Origin: Pseudomonas sp. 21
GTDB taxonomy: Bacteria; Pseudomonadota; Gammaproteobacteria; Pseudomonadales; Pseudomonadaceae
Assembly (NCBI RefSeq): GCF_000955805.1
Contig: NZ_JYOA01000008.1
Span: 65,693-129,692, forward strand
Direction: 5' to 3'
DNA: 64,000 nucleotides
Shown here: positions 1 through 8,346 of the stretch, one piece after another
Layout: the number at the start of each line of letters is the position of its first letter
How positions within the stretch are numbered: the stretch's first letter is position 1
Position numbers and translations under genes: made by a program
The notes under the pieces: generated by a model
Seen by the model: only the letters and a program-made list of their open reading frames with translations
Databases searched by the model: none
Told to the model about the DNA's origin: nothing

Positions 1-30
1 GCATGGCCCGCTCCTACAATGACTTCATCT

Positions 31-58
31 TTGTTTCGCTGAATGGTGAATTTAATTC
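31..58 (+). promoter_or_regulatory. possible promoter of the agmatine deiminase gene
   Basis: A TTGTTT hexamer (31-36) and TAATTC (53-58) are separated by 16 bases in an AT-richer patch about 85 bases before the start codon. The match to sigma-70 consensus is weak. The region 1-143 shows no other feature; a partner gene may lie to the left, outside the window. Confidence 0.25.
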
Positions 59-143
59 GTCTATTCCGCGAATTTCATCAGTGGTTGCTGGCGCTCCGGG
101 GCGGCAATCTTGCGCCATCCCTTACACCACCCGGAGAGCTCCA

Positions 144-1259
144 ATGTCCCGTACCCACTCGACCCTGCCCAAGGCCGACGGCTTCCGCCTGCCCGGTGAA
201 TTCGAACCCAAGGCCCGCTGCTGGCTCGGCTGGCCGGAGCGCACGGACGTCTGGCGCAACGGCGGCAAGCCGGCGCAGAAGATCTGGGTCGAGGTGGTCA
301 GCGCCGTCGCCAGCAGCGAGCCGGTGACCGTCTGCGCCTCGGCCGCGCAATACGCCAACGCCCGCCGCATGCTCCCCGAGAACGTGCGGGTGGTGGAGAT
401 GACCTGCAACGACACCTGGTTCCGCGACAGCGGCCCGGCCTTCCTGGTCAACGACGCTACCGGCGAGATGCGCGGCGTGGACTTCCAGTTCAACGCCTAC
501 GGCGGCCTCGACGGCGGCCTCTACTACCCCTGGGACAAGGACGACCAGATCGCGCAGAAGATCCTCGAGATTGAAGGCTTCGACCGCTATCGCGCATCGA
601 TCATCGCCGAGATGGGCAGCATCCGCAGCGACGGCCAGGGCACCCTGCTGACCACCGAGCAATGCCTGCTCAACCGCAACCGCAATGCCCACCTGGGGAA
701 GGAAGAAGTCACCCGCCGGCTCTGCGACTACCTGGGCGCCGAACACGTGATCTGGCTGCCGCGTGGCTGCAAGTTCGACGAAACCGACGGCCACGTCGAC
801 GACCTGGCGTGCTTCGTGCGGCCGGGCGTGGTGGTGATGCAGTGGACGGACGACCGCAGCGACCCGCAGTGGGAGATCTACCAGGAGGCCTACGACGTGC
901 TGCGCAGCGCCCGCGATGCCCGTGGCAATTCGCTGGAGGTGCACAAGCTGCCGCAGCCGCAGGTGCTGGAGTGGACCACTGCCGAAGCCGAGGGCCTGGA
1001 CCAGGTCGACGGCAGTTTCGAGCGCCAGGAGGGCACGAAAATCTGCGCCTCCTACATCAACTTCTACACCGGCAATTCGGCCATCGTCATGCCGTTCTTC
1101 AACGACCCGAACGACCGCATCGCCCAGGGCGTGCTGGCCGAGCTGTTCCCGGACAAGCGCGTGATCGGTATCGACAACTCGCGGGAAATCCTCCTGGGTG
1201 GCGGCAACATCGGTTGCATCACCATGCCCCAGTACGCGGCGCCGGCGCGCCGCGGCTGA
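144..1259 (+). CDS. aguA: agmatine deiminase
   Basis: Hydrolyses agmatine to N-carbamoylputrescine and ammonia in the cytoplasm, the first step of the agmatine route to putrescine. The 371-residue length fits the bacterial AguA family. The N-terminal pattern (substrate-loop Trp-Pro-Glu-Arg near residue 30), the DTWFRDSGP block and the C-terminal GGGNIGC motif with the expected catalytic cysteine near residue 358 support the call. The start at 144 is chosen because GGAGAG lies just upstream and an in-frame extension to base 3 has no family likeness. From memory, most family members have His just before the catalytic Cys (GGGNIHC); here it is Gly. The usual partner aguB is not in the window and could lie to the left. 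Confidence 0.93.
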   Translation: MSRTHSTLPKADGFRLPGEFEPKARCWLGWPERTDVWRNGGKPAQKIWVEVVSAVASSEPVTVCASAAQYANARRMLPENVRVVEMTCNDTWFRDSGPAFLVNDATGEMRGVDFQFNAYGGLDGGLYYPWDKDDQIAQKILEIEGFDRYRASIIAEMGSIRSDGQGTLLTTEQCLLNRNRNAHLGKEEVTRRLCDYLGAEHVIWLPRGCKFDETDGHVDDLACFVRPGVVVMQWTDDRSDPQWEIYQEAYDVLRSARDARGNSLEVHKLPQPQVLEWTTAEAEGLDQVDGSFERQEGTKICASYINFYTGNSAIVMPFFNDPNDRIAQGVLAELFPDKRVIGIDNSREILLGGGNIGCITMPQYAAPARRG

Positions 1260-1311
1260 GGTTCCCGCGCGGGCCGAGCCGTACGGGCCGCGTTGCTCAC
1301 GTCAGCGCGAA

Positions 1312-2493
1312 TCAGCCCAGCCGCAGCGGGTCGCCACCGGCAACCGTGCGGTCCATCAGGCGGATGCTGTCGCGGCCGCCGCGCTTGGAATCATAGAGCG
1401 CGGCGTCGCCTTGCTCGATCAGCGCAGCGAGGCTGGCCGGCGGCTGGTCGAACAGGTTGGCGCCGATGCTCAGGGTTACCGCCTGGGGCGTCGCGAAGTT
1501 CTGCGTGGCGGTGCTCTGGAATTGCTCGCGCAGCTTGGCCGCCAGCGCCATCACCTGTTCGCCGCTGACGTTGCCCAGCAGGATGACGAACTCGTCACCC
1601 CCCAGCCGCGCTGCCACCGCTCGCTCGGGCAACGCCGCCCGGATCAATTCGCTGAGCGCCACCAGCAGGCGGTCGCCGGCGGTGTGCCCGTGCAGGTCGT
1701 TGACCTGCTTGAAGTTGTCGATATCGATCAGCAACAGCGCGCCGGGGCGTTCCGCAGAGATGTCCTCGAACACGCGGGGCGCACGGACTTCCAGTGCGCG
1801 GCGGTTGTACAGGGCGGTCAACGGGTCGCGTGCGGCAAGACGGGCGATGCGCTTCTCGCGGCGATAGCGTTCGGTGCCGGTCATCGACAGGGCAATCAGC
1901 ATGATCGCCATGGCGCCTTCGACCAGGGAAATCTGGATGATTTCGCCGCGGAAGGCGGCGAGGTCGATCAGCGTGCCGGGGATGATCACCGTCGCGCCCT
2001 TGGCCAGGTAGAAGGCGCCGTGTACCAGCATCACGTAGCGCAGCTGCACCGCGCCTACGCTCAGGGACTTGCCGTGGGGGCGCAGCAGGTAGCTGGCGCG
2101 CAGGGAGAGCAGGGCGACCAGCCAGGAGTTGGCCAGCAGCATGAGCTTTGACCACAGCGGGCCGCCGTCGGGCAGCGCCAGCAGTGCCGCCCAGGTGAGC
2201 GGGACCAGCAGCCAGCCCCGCGACAGCCGTGCCTCGGTGAACTTCGCCACCCCGCTGAGGAAGAACCAGTGCGCCAGCACCAGCAGGCCATTGGCGAACC
2301 AGATGCCCACCAGCAGGTAGCCGCTCATGCGCATCAGGGCGAGGGTGGAACCGATGGTGATGGTGGCGAATCCCGCGCTCCAGAACAGCAGCGAACGCTC
2401 GCGCACGCTGCGCCATTCGATGGCCAGATACAACGCTGCGGCCGCCGCGAGGGCGACCGAGATAGTCAACATGGTGGGTGGGTCGAGCGCCAT
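1312..2493 (-). CDS. membrane-anchored GGDEF diguanylate cyclase
   Basis: Predicted to make cyclic di-GMP from two GTP. The first about 210 residues hold six or so hydrophobic segments, forming a membrane sensor with no recognised named domain; the C-terminal half is a GGDEF domain with an intact GGDEF signature at about residues 298-302 and the conserved DIDNFKQVND and LHGHTAGD blocks. No RxxD inhibitory site is visible five residues before the signature, and no EAL domain is present. Start at 2493 gives 393 residues beginning in a hydrophobic helix; a longer reading to 2712 adds low-complexity sequence and would overlap the divergent small gene. Transcribed convergently towards the agmatine deiminase gene. 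The ligand sensed is unknown. Confidence 0.85.
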   Translation of the reverse strand: MALDPPTMLTISVALAAAAALYLAIEWRSVRERSLLFWSAGFATITIGSTLALMRMSGYLLVGIWFANGLLVLAHWFFLSGVAKFTEARLSRGWLLVPLTWAALLALPDGGPLWSKLMLLANSWLVALLSLRASYLLRPHGKSLSVGAVQLRYVMLVHGAFYLAKGATVIIPGTLIDLAAFRGEIIQISLVEGAMAIMLIALSMTGTERYRREKRIARLAARDPLTALYNRRALEVRAPRVFEDISAERPGALLLIDIDNFKQVNDLHGHTAGDRLLVALSELIRAALPERAVAARLGGDEFVILLGNVSGEQVMALAAKLREQFQSTATQNFATPQAVTLSIGANLFDQPPASLAALIEQGDAALYDSKRGGRDSIRLMDRTVAGGDPLRLG

Positions 2494-2710
2494 TTTCGAA
2501 ACCGTACTGCACTGTCGGCAAAAACCGTGATTGTAAGCGCCCTTGCTGGTTTTCCGGTATGCCAGCCGGGCGCTTCCGGTCGGGTTTGTAGCGCCCCTGT
2601 CGCGTCTGGGAAGCGCTTCTTCCGCTTTCGTCGCATTGCAGAAGCGGCCAGTGGCCATCAGACTGCGCGGGTTCGTGAGTCGTTGCTGTGGGGCTGGGAG
2701 GCCCGAAGCC

Positions 2711-2974
2711 ATGGAAAAGCCAACGCGCCGGCGCTGGAGCCCGCTGTGGTTCCTGATCGTCGCGGCCAGTTACCTGATCGCCATCCTGTTCACCGTGGCC
2801 CTGGCGGGGCTGGGCTGGATTCTCTTCTCCGGCGGCCTGGACGTGACCGTGGTGAAGGAGCGCCGCTACCTGTTGCTGGGCAGCGGCGGGCTGATGCTGG
2901 CGGTGTCGGCCTATATCCTGCTGATGTCGATCCCCACCAGCATCCTCTCGGCGGTGCGCCGCGAGCGCTCCTGA
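2711..2974 (+). CDS. small two-helix membrane protein, function unknown
   Basis: An 87-residue protein starting at an ATG and divergent from the cyclase gene. It has a short basic N-terminus, a hydrophobic segment around residues 10-35, a short polar linker containing VKERRY, and a second hydrophobic segment around residues 50-75, ending in a basic tail. This is a typical small inner-membrane protein with both ends probably cytoplasmic. I do not recognise the family. It ends two bases before the stop codon of the convergent regulator gene. The upstream gap carries no obvious strong promoter. The coding call rests on the hydrophobic pattern, the high third-position GC and the tight fit between neighbours. 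Confidence 0.6.
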   Translation: MEKPTRRRWSPLWFLIVAASYLIAILFTVALAGLGWILFSGGLDVTVVKERRYLLLGSGGLMLAVSAYILLMSIPTSILSAVRRERS

Positions 2975-2976
2975 TC

Positions 2977-3594
2977 TCAGCCAGCCTCGCGGCGCAGGTG
3001 AAAGCGGCAGGTCTCGCCGCCCCGGTGCATGCACTCCAGGTGCTCGACCGGGTGGCCGCCCAGGGTGCCGATCAGCGCCAGGTCCAGTTCGCAGACTTCC
3101 GGGTGCTGCTCGGCCAGGTGATGGAACACGCAGTTGTGAGCAACGATCTCTGCCTCTCCGGAGCTGCGGAAGATCACCTGCGCCTCGTAGCCATTGTCGC
3201 TGAGGTGCTCGGCGATGCGCTCCTCGTTCACCGGCTCGGTTTCCAGCTCGCCGGCCAGCCGCGTGCCCAGCTTGCGCATCATTTCCTGCAACGCCTGCGC
3301 GCCAATCAGCTGCGCTATCTCGCCGATCAGCAGGTCACCGAGCAACTGGTAGTGCCGGGGGAAGAGTTCCCGGCCGCGCGGGCTCAGCCGGTACAGTTGC
3401 TCGGGGCGGCGCCCGGTGGGGCGAGTGGGGCCGCGCAGGACCAGTGCATCGCGCTCCAGCGCGGCCAGGTGCTGGCGCACGGCGGTGCGCGTCACGGCCA
3501 GTTGCTCGGCCAGTTCGTCGATGCTCATGCCGCCCGCCTGGTAGAGCAGGGCGGCGAGCAGGTCCTGCTGGGTACGGCCCATTCCCTGAAGCAT
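2977..3594 (-). CDS. HTH transcriptional regulator with a C-terminal four-cysteine cluster (SufR-like)
   Basis: 205 residues. Residues about 8-60 form a winged helix-turn-helix of the DeoR/ArsR-like type (AEQLAVTRTAVRQHLAAL). The C-terminal third has four cysteines at about 155, 168, 188 and 196, spaced C-x12-C-x19-C-x7-C. The first interval equals the C-x12-C of the Fe-S repressor SufR, as known from that family; the later spacing differs. I infer an iron-sulfur or other redox-sensing repressor. It is the second gene of an operon: its start lies four bases after the stop of the exported-protein gene. It may control the palindrome at 4290-4327. The location next to the nitrate reductase operon suggests response to oxygen, NO or iron, which is inference only. 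M5 is an alternative start. Confidence 0.75.
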   Translation of the reverse strand: MLQGMGRTQQDLLAALLYQAGGMSIDELAEQLAVTRTAVRQHLAALERDALVLRGPTRPTGRRPEQLYRLSPRGRELFPRHYQLLGDLLIGEIAQLIGAQALQEMMRKLGTRLAGELETEPVNEERIAEHLSDNGYEAQVIFRSSGEAEIVAHNCVFHHLAEQHPEVCELDLALIGTLGGHPVEHLECMHRGGETCRFHLRREAG

Positions 3595-3598
3595 GCTT

Positions 3599-4264
3599 CT
3601 ACCCCGCGGTGTGGAATTTGTCCGGGAACTGCTTGACCAGCGCTGCGCTCAGCGCGTCGGCGAGCATCTGGATGTGCTGGCGCATGCCCTGCCAGGTCTT
3701 CGCTTCATTGGCGTAGTCGTGCGCGGCCAACTGGTCGATCTGTGCGATGTGCTGGGCGCCGTGGGTACTGAGCAGGGCGACCAGGTCTTGCTCCGGCAGG
3801 TTCGGGTTGGCCGCGGCGAGGAACCTGGCGATAGCCCCGGCATTGCTGGTCAACTCGCTGACGGCGGCCTTGCGCCCGTCATCGTCCTTCCCGACGGTGG
3901 CGTCGCTGTAGTGTTTCACCGCGCCCCAGTGCCCGGCCAGCAGCTTGAGCAACTGGTCGGCGGCCGGTTGGCCGTAGAGCGGCGCGATGGCGTTGGCGAT
4001 GCGGGTAGCGTTGGCCACCACCTGGTCGGCGGCGACCCTGGCCTGGGCCTTGTCGCCGACCTGGTTGGCCTGCACGTAGTCGCGGATCCAGAAGATGTGC
4101 TCCTGCCACAGGTCGCGCAGGGCAAGGCGGTTGTTCAATGCCGCCGGGGAAGAGGCGGCGCTGCTTTCGTGGGACATCGGGGTGGAGTAGCTGGCGGCGC
4201 TGGCGTCAGTGGCAAGGGCGCAGAGCGTGGCGAACACAACGAAAAGCGACGAGACGGTTTTCAT
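3599..4264 (-). CDS. exported helical protein of unknown function, histidine-rich
   Basis: 221 residues with a clear Sec signal peptide (about 1-23, ending ASA) and an otherwise helical, soluble mature part. Recognisable blocks are LWQEHIFWIRDYV near residue 50, LLAGHWGAVKHY near 110, LLSTHGAQH near 165 and a C-terminal KQFPDKF. From memory these recall a small family seen also in Firmicutes, often given misleading enzyme names in databases. The conserved His, Trp and Tyr residues on predicted helices could bind a metal or heme, but no standard CxxCH or hemerythrin motif is present. The start has GAGG eight bases upstream. First gene of an operon with the cysteine-rich regulator; its promoter region contains a 38-base palindrome. 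Confidence 0.7.
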   Translation of the reverse strand: MKTVSSLFVVFATLCALATDASAASYSTPMSHESSAASSPAALNNRLALRDLWQEHIFWIRDYVQANQVGDKAQARVAADQVVANATRIANAIAPLYGQPAADQLLKLLAGHWGAVKHYSDATVGKDDDGRKAAVSELTSNAGAIARFLAAANPNLPEQDLVALLSTHGAQHIAQIDQLAAHDYANEAKTWQGMRQHIQMLADALSAALVKQFPDKFHTAG

Positions 4265-4289
4265 GGCGATAGCCTCGGTAGGGACTTCA

Positions 4290-4327
4290 AAATCAATTAA
4301 GGCATATAAAGATGCCGTAATTGATTT
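4290..4327. promoter_or_regulatory. 38-bp AT-rich palindrome, candidate operator
   Basis: Left arm AAATCAATTAAGGCAT (4290-4305) and right arm ATGCCGTAATTGATTT (4312-4327) are inverted repeats with one mismatch in 16 and a 6-base centre. It lies 25 bases upstream of the exported-protein start, and the centre contains a TTATAT that could serve as the -10 element on the minus strand. Its AT content stands out from the flanks. I infer an operator, most simply for the regulator encoded in the same operon. Confidence 0.65.
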
Positions 4328-4411
4328 ATCCGACCGAAGGCGGTGGAGGCTGATGCTGTTGCTTGCGTCAGCAGGCTGGCAGGATCAAGGCGGGGAGTTT
4401 CGCCACATGTT

Positions 4412-4449
4412 GGCCAATGCCTGGCAGCATCGCTGCGCAGGCATTGGCC
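4412..4449. terminator. long hairpin at the end of the nitrate reductase operon
   Basis: Arms GGCCAATGCCTG (4412-4423) and CAGGCATTGGCC (4438-4449) are perfectly complementary, with an inner GCAGC/GCTGC pair, one bulged base and a 3-base loop: a 17-bp stem. It sits 30 bases after the stop of the last nar-operon gene. There is no T-run on either side, so it may be an mRNA 3'-end stabiliser or a weak terminator. Confidence 0.5.
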
Positions 4450-4478
4450 CGGTCAGGTTTTCAGAAGCAGGCGCGCAT

Positions 4479-5306
4479 TCAGAGCCCGATATCGCTGCGC
4501 CGGTTGCTGGAGCCTTCGATGGGGTCTTCATCCAGGCTGAAGCCCCGGACACCGATCTCCTTCTCCAGCGCCAGCAGGTACTGGCGCAGCGCGTGGCGGG
4601 TTGATTCCTCGCGCAGGCTGTGGTGCACGTGGTTGGCGACCTGGGCGTAGGGCAGCGGCTTGCGCTCCTGGCGCTCGTCGATGCTTACCAGGTGCCAGCC
4701 GTAGCGAGACGCCAGCGGCCGGTCGTGCAGGCCCACCGGCAGGCGCTGCAGGGCCTGGTCCAGTTCGGCCACGGTCTGCCCGGAGGTCAGCCAGCCCAGC
4801 TCGCCGCCTTCGTCTCTGGACGGGCAGGCGGAATGCCGCTGGGCCAGGTCGGTGAAGCGTTCGGGGTGTTCGCCCAGTTCCTTCAGCAGCTTCTCGCCCA
4901 GCCGGTAGTGCGCGTCGCGGGCCTTGGCGTCCTCCGGTGCGGCGGGCAGCAGGATGTGCCGCACGCGCAGGCGGGTCGGCTCGGAGAAGCGCTCGCGGTG
5001 GGTGTCGAAGTAGCGACGGCAAGTGGCTTCGTCCGGCTCCGGGACGTTCAGCTCGCGATCCAGCAGGGTTGCGACGGCCTGGTCATCATCCGCGATGCTC
5101 GCCGTCAGGCCGAGCATGCTGGCGCGTTGCGACAGCAGTTCACGCACGACCAGTGCGCGCACGGCGCTGAGTTGCGCATCGGCCAGCGAGGAGGCCGGGT
5201 GGAAGGGCGTCTCCCTGGCGATGTCCGCTTCGGTGAGTTCGGTGTCGCCGACGCGGATCACCGGGATCGGCGAATCGGGGAGGTTCTCGACTGCAATCAT
5301 GTCCAT
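4479..5306 (-). CDS. PpiC-type peptidyl-prolyl cis-trans isomerase of the nar operon
   Basis: 275 residues, a parvulin. The N-terminal half is a helical NifM/SurA-like segment; residues about 130-235 form the PpiC domain with LRVRHILL, GGELGWLTSGQ and SRYGWHLVSI blocks. No signal peptide is visible, so it should act in the cytoplasm, presumably helping fold or assemble the nitrate reductase. It follows narI by 13 bases and is the last gene of the operon, the same place a PpiC-type gene takes in P. aeruginosa. A second ATG at 5300 is an alternative start. In P. aeruginosa a moaA-type gene follows; here none does. Confidence 0.88.
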   Translation of the reverse strand: MDMIAVENLPDSPIPVIRVGDTELTEADIARETPFHPASSLADAQLSAVRALVVRELLSQRASMLGLTASIADDDQAVATLLDRELNVPEPDEATCRRYFDTHRERFSEPTRLRVRHILLPAAPEDAKARDAHYRLGEKLLKELGEHPERFTDLAQRHSACPSRDEGGELGWLTSGQTVAELDQALQRLPVGLHDRPLASRYGWHLVSIDERQERKPLPYAQVANHVHHSLREESTRHALRQYLLALEKEIGVRGFSLDEDPIEGSSNRRSDIGL

Positions 5307-5319
5307 CTGCGTTTCTTCC

Positions 5320-6003
5320 TCAGCCGCGGCGGCGGACGATCTGGTAGTTACGCCCGAAGTAGCCCAGGGGAATGCTCCACACGTGCACCAGGCGGGTGAA
5401 GGGGAACAGCAGGATGATGGTCAGGCCGATGAAGATGTGCAGTTTGAAGATCAGCGGCGCTTCCATCACGAAGTCGGCGGCGCCACCGCGGAAGAACACG
5501 ATGGCCTGCGCCCAGTTGGCCAGCGCCAGCATCATGCCGCCGTCCAGGTGGTCCAGCGAGGCGAAAATGGTGGTCAGGCCGAGGCACGCCTGGAGCAGGA
5601 GCAGGGCGATGATCAGGTTGTCCATCGCGCTGGAGGAGGCCCGCACGCGCGGGTTGGCCAGCCGCCGCCAGAGCAGCATGGCGCCGCCGATCACACAGAG
5701 CACCCCGGCGATGCCGCCGAAGATGATCGCCATCAGCTGCTTGTGCCCGGCGGAGAGGAACGGCGCGTAGACCCAGTGCGGCGTCAGCAGGCCGACCAGG
5801 TGGCCGCCGAAGATCGCCAGGATGCCGATGTGGAACAGGTTGCTCGCCAGGCGCATGTGCTTTGACGAGAGCATCTGGCTGGAGCCGGTCTTCCAGGTGT
5901 ACTGGCCGTAGTCGTAGCGCATCAGGCTGCCGATCAGGAACACGGTGCCGGCGAGGTAGGGGTAGATGCCGTAGATGAATTGGAGCAGGTATTGCTCGAA
6001 CAT
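5320..6003 (-). CDS. narI: respiratory nitrate reductase gamma subunit, cytochrome b
   Basis: 227 residues, five membrane helices. It takes electrons from quinol at the periplasmic side through two b-type hemes to the NarH clusters. Candidate heme ligands are the histidines in HIGILAIFGGH and PHW of the second helix and those in FKLHIFIG and RLVHVW of the last two helices. The start at 6003 gives the family's typical N-terminus with YPYLA; it lies 32 bases after the end of narJ. Part of the narKGHJI-ppiC operon. Confidence 0.95.
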   Translation of the reverse strand: MFEQYLLQFIYGIYPYLAGTVFLIGSLMRYDYGQYTWKTGSSQMLSSKHMRLASNLFHIGILAIFGGHLVGLLTPHWVYAPFLSAGHKQLMAIIFGGIAGVLCVIGGAMLLWRRLANPRVRASSSAMDNLIIALLLLQACLGLTTIFASLDHLDGGMMLALANWAQAIVFFRGGAADFVMEAPLIFKLHIFIGLTIILLFPFTRLVHVWSIPLGYFGRNYQIVRRRG

Positions 6004-6035
6004 GATGGCGGGCCTCCGTTCATTCTTTGCCGGGT

Positions 6036-6794
6036 TCAGGGACGCTCTGACGGCATGATCTGCACGACCTGGGGCAGCGCTTCGTACTTGCGCTCGGCCA
6101 GGCGTCGTCCTTCGGCGGACTGCAGGCTGCAGTCCTTGTCGGTTTCGGCGTGGAAGCGCACGGCTTCTTCCTCCCACACCGCGTCCAGCGCCTGGGGCGT
6201 GTTGTCCGGCGCTTCGCCGGCGGCGACGGGGCGCTGCTCGTCGATGGCCTCGGTGGCGCCGATCAGTGCGAGCAGGGCGCGTGGCACCAGCGCGTAGCGG
6301 GTATCGCGCTCTTCCAGACGCGCGGCGAGCAGGGCGAGGATGTGCTGGATGTCACCCAGCCACTGGCCGATCTCCTCATGGCCGCGGGTGGACAGGTACT
6401 CCAGGAACAGCGGCAGGTAGTCCGGCAGCTCGCGGGCGTCGAGCTGGAAGCCGGCGGCCTCGTACTCGGCCAGCAGGTTGACCATGGCCTGGCCGCGGTC
6501 TCGGGATTCGCCGTGGACGTGCTCGAACAGCAGCAGCGAGGTGGCGCGGCCACGGTCGAACAGCTCGACGTAGGCCTCCTCAAGGTCGAGCAGGTCGCCG
6601 GCGGCCAACTCGCCGCACCACTGCGCCAGCTCCGCGCGCAGCGTCAGCGGCAGGCGGTCCTCGCCGTCGAGAATCTCCACGGCTTCGGCGCTGGCGGCCT
6701 GCAGCTCGGCAGTCGGGTAGTCGAGCAGGCGCGCCAGCACGCGCAGGCTGAGCAGGCCCACGACGGGGCCTTCATACGGTTCGTAGTTACCCAT
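6036..6794 (-). CDS. narJ: nitrate reductase assembly chaperone
   Basis: 252 residues of the TorD/DmsD-like chaperone family. It binds the N-terminus of NarG and holds it until the molybdenum cofactor is inserted and the enzyme docks to NarI. All-helical sequence with LSLRVLARLLDYPT at the N-terminus and LEEAYVELFDRGRATSLLLFEHVHG in the middle, as in this family. The start codon lies just before the end of narH, two bases beyond its stop, so translation is probably coupled. Confidence 0.93.
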   Translation of the reverse strand: MGNYEPYEGPVVGLLSLRVLARLLDYPTAELQAASAEAVEILDGEDRLPLTLRAELAQWCGELAAGDLLDLEEAYVELFDRGRATSLLLFEHVHGESRDRGQAMVNLLAEYEAAGFQLDARELPDYLPLFLEYLSTRGHEEIGQWLGDIQHILALLAARLEERDTRYALVPRALLALIGATEAIDEQRPVAAGEAPDNTPQALDAVWEEEAVRFHAETDKDCSLQSAEGRRLAERKYEALPQVVQIMPSERP

Positions 6795-8346
6795 GGCGAC
6801 TGTCCTCCACCGGGTCGAAGGTCTGCACCGGCTTGACCAGCGTGGTGGTGTTCTTGCGCCCGCCGAACAGGCTGACCTGGTTGTTGCCGCCGCCGTTGCA
6901 GCCGTCGCCGAAGGTGAAGCCGCAACCGCTGCGTTCGGCATAGGCCTCGGGAATGTGCTCGCGGTGGCCCGTGGGGATGACGAAGCGGTCCTCGTAGTTG
7001 GCGATCGCCAGGTAGCGGTACATCTCCTCGACCTGGTTCTGGGTCAGGCCGACCTGTTGCAGCACCTCGGTATTGAGCTCCTTGTCGACGTGCTTGGCGC
7101 GCATGTACACACGCATCGCCATGAGCCGCTTGAGGGCCAGCACCACCGGTGCTTCCTCGCCGGCGGTGAGCATGTTGGCCAGGTAGCGCACCGGGATGCG
7201 CAGCGACTCGACCTTGGGCAGCACGCCGTCGAATTCCACGTGCCCGGCCTCGGCGGCGGACTGGATCGGGGAGAGCGGCGGCACGTACCAGACCATCGGC
7301 AGGGTGCGGTACTCCGGGTGCAGCGGCAGCGCCAGCTGCCAGTCGATGGCCAGCTTGTAGACCGGCGAGGCCTGGGCGGCGGCGATCACGTTGTCGGGGA
7401 TGCCGTCCTTGCGCGCCTGGGCGATGACTTCCGGGTCGTGCGGGTCGAGGAAGATCTCGCACTGGCGGTGGTAGAGGTCACGGTCATCCTTGGAGGCGGC
7501 CACTTCCTCGATGCGGTCGGCATCGTAGAGCAGCACGCCGAGGTAGCGGATGCGCCCCACACAGGTTTCCGAGCACACGGTGGGCTGGCCGGTCTCGATG
7601 CGCGGGTAGCAGAAGATGCACTTCTCGGACTTACCGCTTTTCCAGTTGTAGTAGATCTTCTTGTACGGGCAGCCGCTGATGCACATGCGCCAGCCACGGC
7701 ACTTGTCCTGGTCGATGAGGACGATGCCGTCTTCTTCGCGCTTGTAGATCGCGCCGCTGGGACAGGAGGCCACGCACGCCGGGTTCAGGCAGTGTTCGCA
7801 CAGGCGTGGCAGGTACATCATGAAGGTGTTTTCGAACTGCCCGTAGATGTCCGCCTGGACCTGGTCGAAGTTGATGTCCTTGCGCCGTTTGGCGAACTCG
7901 GTGCCGAGCAGTTCTTCCCAGTTCGGGCCCCACTCGATCTTGTCCATGCGCTGCCCGGAGATCAGCGAACGCGGCCGTGCCACGGGCTGGTGGTCGCCCT
8001 GCTTGGCGCTGTGCAGGTGCTGGTAGTCGAAGGTGAAGGGTTCGTAGTAGTCGTCGATCTCCGGCAGGTCCGGGTTGGCGAAGATGTTCGCCAGCACCCG
8101 CCACTTGCCGCCGATGCGCGGGTTGATGGAGCCGTCGGCGTTGCGCACCCAGCCGCCGTTCCATTTCTTCTGGTTCTCCCATTCCTTCGGGTAGCCGATG
8201 CCGGGCTTGGTCTCGACGTTGTTGTACCAGGCGTACTCGATGCCTTCACGACTGGTCCAGACGTTCTTGCAGGTGACTGAGCAGGTGTGGCAACCGATGC
8301 ACTTGTCGAGGTTCAGGACCATCCCGACCTGGGAACGAATCTTCAT
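6787..8346 (-). CDS. narH: respiratory nitrate reductase beta subunit, four Fe-S clusters
   Basis: 519 residues. Carries electrons from NarI hemes to NarG. Four cysteine groups are visible: CIGCHTCSVTC near residue 16, CEHCLNPACVASC near 184, CRGWRMCISGC near 217 and CIFCYPRIETGQPTVCSETC near 244; the Trp in place of a Cys in the third group is the known sign of the 3Fe-4S cluster. The start at 8346 makes an ATGA overlap with the stop of narG, which fixes it; an open frame running further upstream is antisense-free but only reads within narG in another frame. Confidence 0.97.
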   Translation of the reverse strand: MKIRSQVGMVLNLDKCIGCHTCSVTCKNVWTSREGIEYAWYNNVETKPGIGYPKEWENQKKWNGGWVRNADGSINPRIGGKWRVLANIFANPDLPEIDDYYEPFTFDYQHLHSAKQGDHQPVARPRSLISGQRMDKIEWGPNWEELLGTEFAKRRKDINFDQVQADIYGQFENTFMMYLPRLCEHCLNPACVASCPSGAIYKREEDGIVLIDQDKCRGWRMCISGCPYKKIYYNWKSGKSEKCIFCYPRIETGQPTVCSETCVGRIRYLGVLLYDADRIEEVAASKDDRDLYHRQCEIFLDPHDPEVIAQARKDGIPDNVIAAAQASPVYKLAIDWQLALPLHPEYRTLPMVWYVPPLSPIQSAAEAGHVEFDGVLPKVESLRIPVRYLANMLTAGEEAPVVLALKRLMAMRVYMRAKHVDKELNTEVLQQVGLTQNQVEEMYRYLAIANYEDRFVIPTGHREHIPEAYAERSGCGFTFGDGCNGGGNNQVSLFGGRKNTTTLVKPVQTFDPVEDSRHG

